Assembly (NCBI GenBank): GCA_029821515.1
Contig: JALGTD010000136.1
Location: forward strand, 1 to 5,823
Direction: 5' to 3'
Source of the DNA: Candidatus Zipacnadia bacterium
GTDB taxonomy: Bacteria; Armatimonadota; Zipacnadia; Zipacnadales; Zipacnadaceae
DNA length: 5,823 nucleotides
The position numbers and the translations under genes are program-made. The notes below the pieces were generated by a model that searched no databases, was not told the origin of the DNA, and was given only the letters and a program-made list of their open reading frames with translations. Below, piece after piece: positions 1 to 5,823 of the stretch. Positions within the stretch are counted from its first letter, which is position 1; the number at the start of each line of letters is the position of its first letter.

Positions 1-855
1 CACCCCACCAAGATTGAGGTACGCTTCAGCAACCCCGGCGAAATGCATAATCTGGTCCAGCAAGCGGTGGAGAATGCTCTGGCCGAAGCCGGTCTGCGGT
101 CGCTACCGTCAACAGAGGCCCAGCTCGGCGAGGACGCTGAGCTGCCGGCGGGGCGCCTCGCCCCAGTCGACTTCCAGCAGAGCAGCCGGGTCAAACGCCT
201 GCGCGTCAACCCCTTTTTCGACCAGGTAGACGAGCGTGAAGATGGGCTTGACGTCCACGCGGCTCCGGCTACGGTGGCGGGGCTTGCCCCGGCAGAGACC
301 GCCGCTGAAGCGCCAGACACCGAGGAACGGCAGCTCAGTATACTGGGACAAGTTAGTGCGACATATCTGGTCGTTCAGTATGGCGACGACCTGCTGCTAA
401 TAGATCAGCACCGCGCCGCCGAGCGAGTCATATTCGATCGCCTGGTGGCCCAGCCCCGACGCCTGACTCGCCAGCTTTTGGCTGTGCCGGTCACGCTGGA
501 GCTCGGCTCGGAGCAGGTGGCAGCGGCGGAAGACCACTGTGAGTTGCTGGCGGAGATGGGCTTTGAGATTGAGCCATTTGGCGGGAACAGCTATATCCTG
601 CGCTCGGTGCCGGCGCAGCTTACCGAAAGCAGCCCGGGCGCGGTTGTCGAAGCTATTCTTATCCTCGCCAGCATTTCCTGTCATGCCGCCATCAAGGCCG
701 GGCAGCGACTCACTGAAGAAGAAATGCGTAAGCTGATCTCAGATCTGCTGGGCTCGGAGACCCCGGCCGTTTGTCCCCACGGTGACCCGGTGATTGTCAG
801 CATGCAGGCTGCCGAAATCAATCGCAAGTTTCATAGAGACGCACGCGGCGACTGA
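1..855 (+). CDS. mutL: DNA mismatch repair protein MutL, 3' part (5' end outside window)
   Basis: MutL is the dimeric ATPase that links MutS mismatch recognition to strand incision. The frame is open from base 1 and begins HPTKIEVRF, the conserved end of the MutL N-terminal ATPase and transducer region (VHPxKxEVRF), so the gene starts upstream and the ATG at 43 is internal. About 284 codons are present. Codons ~30-110 form a low-conservation, acidic, Ala/Pro-rich linker. From codon ~111 (LSILGQV) comes the C-terminal dimerisation and endonuclease domain. It shows DQH with a following Glu (403-438), SCHAAIKAG (676-702), CPHGDP (772-789) and a terminal FHR. These correspond to the family motifs DQHA(x)2E(x)4E, ACR, CPHGRP and FxR, so this is the nicking type of MutL that E. 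coli lacks. Departures from consensus are A to R and final E to D in the first motif, and R to D in CPHGRP. The TGA at 853 abuts the miaA start, suggesting coupled translation. Confidence 0.95.
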   Translation, partial: HPTKIEVRFSNPGEMHNLVQQAVENALAEAGLRSLPSTEAQLGEDAELPAGRLAPVDFQQSSRVKRLRVNPFFDQVDEREDGLDVHAAPATVAGLAPAETAAEAPDTEERQLSILGQVSATYLVVQYGDDLLLIDQHRAAERVIFDRLVAQPRRLTRQLLAVPVTLELGSEQVAAAEDHCELLAEMGFEIEPFGGNSYILRSVPAQLTESSPGAVVEAILILASISCHAAIKAGQRLTEEEMRKLISDLLGSETPAVCPHGDPVIVSMQAAEINRKFHRDARGD

Positions 856-858
856 GTG

Positions 859-1818
859 ATGATTCTGGAAGATAGCCCGATTCCTCTGTTAGTGATCGCC
901 GGCCCGACAGCCGCAGACAAGACCGCTGCGGCTATTGAAGTCGCGGGAGCAGTCGGCGGGGAGATAGTCTCGGCGGACTCTATGCAGATCTACCGCACAA
1001 TGGATATCGGCACCGCCAAACCCACACCCCAGGAGCAGCGCCAGGCTACCTTCCACCTCATTGATATCGTTGACCCGGATGAGGATTACAATGTGGCACT
1101 GTTTCAGCAAGACGCACAGCAGGCAATAGTTGACATTCATCGCCGCGGCCTGCTGCCCATTCTGTGCGGCGGGACAGGACTGTATATCCAGGCAGTCATC
1201 GAACATTTTGACTTTCCGCCTGGTCCCCACGATGAGCAGGCCCGCCAGCGCCTGGAAGAGGAAGCGGCCGAGCTGGGCACCGAAAAAATGCATCACCGTC
1301 TAAGCGAAGTTGACCCGGAGGCTGCCACCCGCATCGAGCCACAAGATCTACGCCGGATCGTCCGCGCGCTGGAGGTGTACGAGCTGACCGGCCAGCCGCT
1401 TTCCGGGCAGCAGTGCGTTGACGAGACGGCTCCAGTCAAGTATAATATATTATCTTACGTGCTGACCTGCCCCCGAGCGCTACTGTATGAGAGAATAGAG
1501 CGGCGCGTTGACGAAATGATGAGCCGTGGGTGGCTGGCCGAGGTGCAACGGCTGCGTAGAGCCGGCTACCACCGCCAGATGCAGTCAATGCAAGCCATCG
1601 GCTACCGCCACCTACTGGAATATCTGGAAGAGGGCACAGACCTGGGCAAGACCGTGGCGGAGATCAAGCGTGACATCAGGCAGTTCGCCAAGCGCCAACT
1701 GACGTGGTTCCGCAACAGGACAAACTTTGACTGGCTGGCCTGGTCAGATCAGCAACAGTGGAAAAAGGCAGCCGAACAGCTTACCGAAGCAGGCCGCAGG
1801 CTAATGGCTCACAGTTAG
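859..1818 (+). CDS. miaA: tRNA dimethylallyltransferase MiaA
   Basis: MiaA transfers a dimethylallyl group from DMAPP to N6 of A37 in tRNAs reading UNN codons, the first step toward ms2i6A. The protein has 319 residues from ATG 859, normal for the family; GTG 856 directly before it is an alternative start adding one residue. Visible family signatures are the P-loop region GPTAADKT (residues 15-22), SADSMQIY (38-45) with the catalytic Asp40, DIGTAKPT (49-56), HLIDIVDP (66-73), CGGTGLYIQ (103-111), RRIVRALEVYELTGQPLS (165-182), QAIGYRHL (245-252) and the C-terminal RQFAKRQLTWFRNR (274-287). The P-loop is odd: consensus is GPTAxGKT/S, and here residue 20 is Asp (GAC, 916-918) in place of Gly. 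The rest of the gene shows no decay. It starts at the mutL stop, so translation is probably coupled, and it contains a promoter-like element upstream of hfq. Confidence 0.95.
   Translation: MILEDSPIPLLVIAGPTAADKTAAAIEVAGAVGGEIVSADSMQIYRTMDIGTAKPTPQEQRQATFHLIDIVDPDEDYNVALFQQDAQQAIVDIHRRGLLPILCGGTGLYIQAVIEHFDFPPGPHDEQARQRLEEEAAELGTEKMHHRLSEVDPEAATRIEPQDLRRIVRALEVYELTGQPLSGQQCVDETAPVKYNILSYVLTCPRALLYERIERRVDEMMSRGWLAEVQRLRRAGYHRQMQSMQAIGYRHLLEYLEEGTDLGKTVAEIKRDIRQFAKRQLTWFRNRTNFDWLAWSDQQQWKKAAEQLTEAGRRLMAHS
1418..1446 (+). promoter_or_regulatory. Predicted sigma70-type promoter inside miaA, upstream of hfq
   Basis: A TTGACG hexamer at 1418-1423 and a perfect TATAAT at 1441-1446 are separated by exactly 17 bp, matching the -35/-10 consensus at 11 of 12 positions. 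A start point would lie near 1453, about 410 nt before the hfq ATG. The -10 lies in an AT-rich island (1440-1456) that uses ATA and TTA codons inside an otherwise GC-rich gene. In E. coli hfq is known to be transcribed partly from promoters within the upstream miaA region, so the position is plausible. That it is active here is inference; a chance match in a coding sequence is possible. Confidence 0.5.
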
Positions 1819-1865
1819 TGAGTTGGTGCCCCGCAGATCTCGATGTAGTACATAACGGGGGAAAT

Positions 1866-2106
1866 ATGCCCGCAGAGAAGGTCAATATTCAGGATAACTT
1901 TCTTAACGAGCTACGCAAGCAAAAAAGACAGGCTAACATCCTGTTGTCCAACGGTAAGGAGATCCGCGGCCTAATAAAGGGGTTTGATCAATTCACGGTC
2001 AGGGTTGAGCTTAAAGACACTGAGCTTCTGGTCTATAAAAGCGCTGTTGCTATCATAGCTATCGCCGAGCCAGCTCTGCCCACCGACGAAGAAACAGAGA
2101 ATAGCG

Positions 2107-2114
<8 letters not shown>
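1866..2114 (+). CDS. hfq: RNA chaperone Hfq (divergent, YKS in place of YKH)
   Basis: Hfq is an Sm-fold hexameric ring that binds U-rich and A-rich RNA and pairs small RNAs with mRNAs. ATG 1866 is preferred because it yields an 82-residue protein with the family start (VNIQDNFLNELR) and has GGGGGA at 1857-1862, although spacing to the ATG is short. An in-frame GTG at 1758 would add 36 unrelated residues overlapping miaA. Visible elements are Q9-D10, FLN 12-14, a basic rim-like stretch RKQKR (17-21), NGKEIRG (29-35), KGFDQFTV (38-45) and LVYKS (55-59). The near-invariant His of the Sm2 YKH motif, which helps bind uridine in the proximal pore, is Ser59. The position matching distal-face Tyr25 of E. 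coli is Leu26. The tail (72-82) is acidic, as in many Hfq proteins. The miaA-hfq order strongly supports the assignment. The last 8 bp overlap dapF. Confidence 0.92.
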
Positions 2115-2976
<862 letters not shown>

Positions 2977-3001
2977 CATCAGGTCAAGGAATACCTTTTC
3001 T

Positions 3002-3004
3002 ATG
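3002..3004 (+). promoter_or_regulatory. Preferred dapL start codon with upstream AAGGA
   Basis: ATG 3002 is preceded by AAGGA (2986-2990) with a spacing of 11 nt, at the long end of usable distances. It lies 25 bp after the dapF stop (TAG 2974-2976). The protein homology begins at this ATG, which decides against the upstream in-frame TTG at 2957. Confidence 0.5.
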
Positions 3005-4189
3005 GAACTGTCCCAGCGACTGCAACGCATTCCGCCCTATCCATTCCGGGAAATTGCCCGAACCAAGTCTCAGATGCTGGCCAAAGGCCGCCAGATAATT
3101 GACTTCGGCATCGGCGACCCGGATATGCCTACGCCCGACTTTGTGATTGAGGCGCTCTGCGAAGCCGCCCACGACCCTGCCACCCATCAGTATGACGAAA
3201 GTGGCTACGGCATTCCTGAGTTCAAGCAGGCGATCAGCGATTTTGCCACCACTCGCTACGGGATGGACATTGACCCAGATGGCGAGATACAGAGCTGCCT
3301 GGGGGTCAAAGAGGCCCTGGCTCACATCGTGTGGGCTTACATTGATCCTTTCGACCTGGTGCTGGTGCCCGACCCGGCCTACCCAGTCTACAAGGTTCAA
3401 GCCACCTGGTGCGGGGGGACGGCTTTCCCTATGCCACTGCTCGCGGAGAATGATTTTCTGCCCGACCTGGCGGCCATTCCTGCCAGTGTGGCCCGGCAAG
3501 CCAAGCTGCTATTCGTCAATTACCCAAACAACCCCACCGCAGCGGCGGCAACCCTGGAGTTTTTTGAGGAGTTAGTAGGTTTTGCGCGGGACAATGAACT
3601 ATTGATCGTCCAGGACGCTGCTTACAATGAGGTGACCTTCGACGGCTACCAGGCGCCCAGCATCCTGCAAGTGCCGGGTGCCAAAGAGGTGGCCATCGAA
3701 TTTCATTCATTTTCCAAGACCTTCAATATGACCGGCTGGCGGGTAGGCTGGGCCTGGGGCGGCCGCGACCACATTGATGCGCTTTCGACGGTGAAGAGCA
3801 ATGTGGATTCGGGAACATTTATGGCCATCCAGCGCGCAGCAGTTGTCGCGCTGGCTAATTTCGATAGTCACGTCCCGCAGATGCGCGCCGAATACCAGCG
3901 CCGCACCGAGGCCCTCATCGAGGGCCTCAACTCGCTGGGCTGGAATCTGGAAAAGCCGCAGGCTACCTTTTACGTATGGGCGCCGGTGCCACCCAGCTTT
4001 GAGAGCAGTGCCCAGTTTGCCCAGGCGCTGCTGGAGGAGTGCAGTGTGCTGGTCACCCCAGGCAGCGCTTATGGAGCAACCGGGGAGGGCTTCTTCCGTA
4101 TGTCGCTGACGCTGGGCGGCCCCGACAAGCTGGGCCAAATCGAGCAAGCTATTGACAGCATCGCCCATAATATGCCCTCACTGTGGTAA
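3002..4189 (+). CDS. dapL: LL-diaminopimelate aminotransferase (PLP-dependent, fold type I)
   Basis: This enzyme converts tetrahydrodipicolinate directly to LL-diaminopimelate with glutamate as amino donor, bypassing succinylated or acetylated intermediates. ATG 3002 gives 395 residues, starting MELSQRLQRIPPYPF as in the family; AAGGA at 2986-2990 could be its ribosome site, though 11 nt away. A TTG at 2957 would overlap dapF and adds residues the family lacks. Signatures are FGIGDPDMPTP (35-45), GVKEALAHI (101-109), VPDPAYPVY (122-130), NYPNNPTA (173-180), QDAAYNEVTFDGY (204-216) with cofactor Asp205, EFHSFSKTFNMTGWRVGWA (233-251) with the PLP-binding Lys239, KSNVDSGTF (265-273), and FFRMSL (364-369) with carboxylate-binding Arg366. 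NPTG reads NPTA, a mild deviation. The general alternative is an aspartate or alanine-type class I aminotransferase, but the motif set and adjacency to dapF favour DapL. Confidence 0.9.
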   Translation: MELSQRLQRIPPYPFREIARTKSQMLAKGRQIIDFGIGDPDMPTPDFVIEALCEAAHDPATHQYDESGYGIPEFKQAISDFATTRYGMDIDPDGEIQSCLGVKEALAHIVWAYIDPFDLVLVPDPAYPVYKVQATWCGGTAFPMPLLAENDFLPDLAAIPASVARQAKLLFVNYPNNPTAAAATLEFFEELVGFARDNELLIVQDAAYNEVTFDGYQAPSILQVPGAKEVAIEFHSFSKTFNMTGWRVGWAWGGRDHIDALSTVKSNVDSGTFMAIQRAAVVALANFDSHVPQMRAEYQRRTEALIEGLNSLGWNLEKPQATFYVWAPVPPSFESSAQFAQALLEECSVLVTPGSAYGATGEGFFRMSLTLGGPDKLGQIEQAIDSIAHNMPSLW

Positions 4190-4336
4190 GTCGCAGAGAG
4201 CTGGATGACCAACAAGTATCCGTTGTACCAACAGATTGCCAAATACCGTAGGAGACAAAGTCAGAGAAAAGAGCACCAATGTTCTTTTCCCATTAGCTTC
4301 TGCGGTAAGTGATATAGGATTCGGCAGTAATTTGGA
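4190..4336. other. Intergenic region between dapL and the radical SAM gene
   Basis: This is the only gap of note in the window, 147 bp and more AT-rich than the genes around it. It contains a hairpin (listed separately), a 35-codon reading frame at 4205-4312 (discussed in the findings), and a TGATATAGG sequence (4310-4318) that resembles an extended -10 element but has no good -35 partner. The next gene has only TTGGA right before its ATG and no well-spaced Shine-Dalgarno. The gap separates the operon-like mutL-to-dapL run from the radical SAM gene. Confidence 0.5.
4266..4289 (+). terminator. Possible hairpin terminator after dapL
   Basis: The arms GAAAAGAGC (4266-4274) and GTTCTTTTC (4281-4289) can pair over 9 bp with a single G-U wobble and a 6-nt loop (ACCAAT). 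The right arm is T-rich, but it is followed by CCCATTAGC rather than a clean T run, and the stem is A/T-heavy. It lies 77 bp after the dapL stop. It could end the mutL-dapL transcript, but it is not a textbook intrinsic terminator. Confidence 0.3.
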
Positions 4337-5515
4337 ATGTTACCAGAAAAAGTTTTAGCCGAGGTCCAGGGACCAGCAAGATACCTGGGCGGCGAGTATA
4401 ATGCGGTAGTTAAGGACCCCTCACAGGTGCGAATCCAGTTCGCGCTGTGCTATCCTGACGTCTACGAGGTCGGGATGTCGCATCTGGGCTCCCAGATTCT
4501 TTACCACGTGATAAACTCCCCCCGTGAGGTTGCTTGCGAGCGCGTTTTTTATCCGCAAGCTGACGCAGTTGAACTTATGCGCCAGCGAGGACTGCCGCTA
4601 AGTGGCCTGGAGACCGGTCGCCCTCTATCTGATTTTGATATCGTCGGCATCACCCTACAGTACGAACTCACCTACACTACCGTGCTGGCTATGCTGGAGT
4701 TGGGCGAGGTCTCTATTCGCTCCGACCAGCGTGGCCCCAGCGAGCCGCTGGTCCTCGGCGGAGGTAGCTGTACCTGCAATCCCGAGCCCCTGGCTATTTT
4801 CTTCGATGCCTTCTTGATTGGCGAAGGCGAAGAAGCTGTCGAGGAGATACTGGACACCTACGATCGCTGGCAGCAGGCCCATCCTAATCGCGAGACACGC
4901 AGTACCGGCAACCGCGAGGAGCTGCTGCGCGAACTGGCGGCAATTCCCGGCCTGTACGTGCCCAGCCTGTACGAGCCGGAGGAATCTGACGAGGGCCTGC
5001 TCATACCCCGGCCAACAGCGCCCGAGGCCAAGCCGACGGTAAAGCGACGTATTGTTGAGGATTTCGCCCACGCTGCTATCCCCGAGGCACCCGTCGTGCC
5101 CTGGACCGAGATCGTCCATGACCGAGGCCAGATCGAGATTGCCCGTGGCTGCACGCGGGGTTGCCGCTTCTGTCAGGCCGGCATATTCTATCGCCCGACC
5201 CGTGAGCGCAGCGTAGAGACCATCCGACGGGCGGCTACCCAGATTATCGCCAACACCGGCTTCGACGAGATATCCCTGGCCGCGCTGAACTGTCCCGACC
5301 ACAGCCACATCAACGAAATCATTGACGGTCTGCACGAAGACCTCAGCGGTCAGCGTGTCTCTATTGGGCTTCCCTCGCTGCGCATCGACAACTTCAGCAT
5401 CGAGTTGGCGGAAAAAGTCCAAAGGGTGCGAAAAACAGGGCTGACGCTTGCCCCTGAAGCTGGCTCCCAGCGGCTGCGCGACGTCATCAATAAGGGGTCA
5501 TCAATAAGGGGGTGA
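4337..5515 (+). CDS. B12-binding-like radical SAM protein, TIGR03960 type, N-terminal part ended by a frameshift
   Basis: The family has an N-terminal cobalamin-binding-like domain followed by a radical SAM barrel. Its substrate is not established; members often sit beside or are fused to a DUF2344 (radical SAM-linked) protein and lie near RNase E/G and ribosomal L21/L27 genes. Residues ~30-130 carry CYPDVYEVGMSHLGSQILY, VFYPQAD, DFDIVGITLQYEL and NPEPLA, all typical. The 4Fe-4S motif is C272xxxC276xxC279 (CTRGCRFC, 5150-5173) followed by QAGIFYRPTRERS. Downstream are SIGLPSLRIDNFS and GLTLAPEAGSQRLRDVINKG. The frame then ends as SSIRG-stop because a 14-nt tandem duplication (5484-5511) shifts it. 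Without the extra copy the protein reads on as INKGVTDQDLF. As read it has 392 residues, well short of the usual ~600 or more. ATG 4337 fits the family start (MLPEKVL). The product as sequenced lacks the rest of the barrel. Confidence 0.88.
   Translation: MLPEKVLAEVQGPARYLGGEYNAVVKDPSQVRIQFALCYPDVYEVGMSHLGSQILYHVINSPREVACERVFYPQADAVELMRQRGLPLSGLETGRPLSDFDIVGITLQYELTYTTVLAMLELGEVSIRSDQRGPSEPLVLGGGSCTCNPEPLAIFFDAFLIGEGEEAVEEILDTYDRWQQAHPNRETRSTGNREELLRELAAIPGLYVPSLYEPEESDEGLLIPRPTAPEAKPTVKRRIVEDFAHAAIPEAPVVPWTEIVHDRGQIEIARGCTRGCRFCQAGIFYRPTRERSVETIRRAATQIIANTGFDEISLAALNCPDHSHINEIIDGLHEDLSGQRVSIGLPSLRIDNFSIELAEKVQRVRKTGLTLAPEAGSQRLRDVINKGSSIRG
5484..5511 (+). repeat. 14-bp perfect tandem duplication causing a +2 frameshift
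   Basis: TCATCAATAAGGGG occurs twice head-to-tail (5484-5497 and 5498-5511), with one more G at 5512. Fourteen is not a multiple of three, so the radical SAM frame shifts and meets TGA at 5513. Removing one copy restores GTC ATC AAT AAG GGG GTG ACC, coding VINKGVT, as expected for the family. Adding a fifth G to the first copy would instead make a 15-nt in-frame duplication (VINKGVINKGVT). Confidence 0.95.
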
Positions 5516-5823
5516 CCGACCAGGATCTGTTCGACGCGACTGCCGCCGCCTTTGAGGCCGGCTGGGAGACGATCAAGCTCTATTTTATGATCGGTCTGCC
5601 CACCGAAACCGACCAGGACATCCTGGCCATCGCCAATCTGCTTGAGCAAGTGGCGCAGATGGGTCGCGCCAAGCTGGGCCGGCGCCGCCGTCATCTGCAA
5701 ATCAACGTGAGTCTGGCTACGCTCATTCCCAAGTCGCATACTCCGTTCCAGTGGCTGCAGGTCAGTGATCCGGCGGAGTTGTCTCGCAAACAAGACCTCC
5801 TACGCCAGCGTCTGAATAAGCAA
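5512..5823 (+). pseudogene. Continuation of the frameshifted radical SAM gene in another frame (3' end outside window)
   Basis: From GTG 5512 the frame is open for 104 codons to the window edge. It reads VTDQDLFDATAAAFEAGW, then IKLYFMIGLPTETDQD, and later LATLIPKSHTPFQWLQ. These are the typical later parts of the TIGR03960 radical SAM domain and follow directly from INKG in the upstream frame. It has no independent start suited to a separate gene; the GTG at 5512 is an ordinary valine codon in the unbroken family sequence. Sequence quality after the shift looks intact, with no further stops, so the break is recent or an artefact. Together with 4337-5515 it should be treated as one broken gene. 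Confidence 0.85.

Noticed and set aside
1758..1865. GTG-initiated N-terminal extension of hfq
   Set aside because: It overlaps the end of miaA, adds 36 residues with no Hfq similarity, and the ATG at 1866 matches the family start.
3099..3127. TTGACT-N17-GATATG promoter-like pair in dapL
   Set aside because: The -10 matches only 3 of 6 bases and the bases encode the conserved DFGIGDPDMP segment, so the match is explained by coding needs.
3908..3928. Perfect 9-bp inverted repeat (GAGGCCCTC / GAGGGCCTC, 3-nt loop) in dapL
   Set aside because: It lies in the middle of a well-conserved coding region (EALIEGL), has no T tract, and can arise from GC-rich codon use; no regulatory role can be supported.
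4310..4318. Extended -10-like TGATATAGG upstream of the radical SAM gene
   Set aside because: It lacks the final conserved T and no -35 element lies at a suitable distance, so it is too weak to list as a promoter.
4655..5422. Long minus-strand reading frame (255 codons) opposite the radical SAM gene
   Set aside because: It is antisense to a clearly recognisable gene and shows no known motif; long antisense frames are common in GC-rich genes.

Overview
This is a conserved, gene-dense bacterial chromosome segment with every gene on the + strand. In order it carries: the 3' part of mutL (mismatch repair), miaA (tRNA dimethylallyltransferase), hfq (RNA chaperone), dapF (diaminopimelate epimerase), a dapL-type LL-diaminopimelate aminotransferase, a 147-bp gap, and a radical SAM protein of the B12-binding-like TIGR03960 type. 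The last gene is frameshifted by a short tandem duplication and runs off the right edge. I see no mobile element, CRISPR array, tRNA or rRNA.

Organism: GC content is moderately high (about 55-60% by eye). The mutL-miaA-hfq order is widespread in bacteria. The MutL C-terminus has a recognisable DQH...E endonuclease motif, which argues against Escherichia-type Gammaproteobacteria. The dapF-dapL pair indicates the aminotransferase shortcut to meso-diaminopimelate, seen in Clostridia, Chloroflexi, deltaproteobacteria, cyanobacteria and many uncultured phyla. TIGR03960-type radical SAM proteins have a similar, largely anaerobe-rich spread. I infer a diaminopimelate-making, non-gammaproteobacterial and possibly uncultured lineage, but cannot name the phylum.

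Layout: positions 1-2976 are packed like an operon. mutL and miaA are separated by 0-3 bp, hfq follows 47 bp after miaA, and hfq and dapF overlap by 8 bp. dapL follows dapF after 25 bp. Positions 4190-4336 hold no convincing gene but contain a hairpin that may end the operon. The radical SAM gene starts at 4337 and is probably a separate transcription unit.

Functionally, mutL, miaA and hfq cover DNA repair, tRNA modification and RNA-based regulation. dapF and dapL catalyse two successive lysine and peptidoglycan precursor steps (tetrahydrodipicolinate to LL-DAP to meso-DAP). The points most worth a second look are: the 14-nt duplication frameshift in the radical SAM gene; a near-consensus sigma70-type promoter inside miaA, placed to drive hfq; an Asp replacing the P-loop Gly in MiaA; an Hfq with YKS instead of YKH; and deviating endonuclease motifs in MutL. 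I found no evidence for a wholly new multi-gene system; the novelty is in residue-level and regulatory details.
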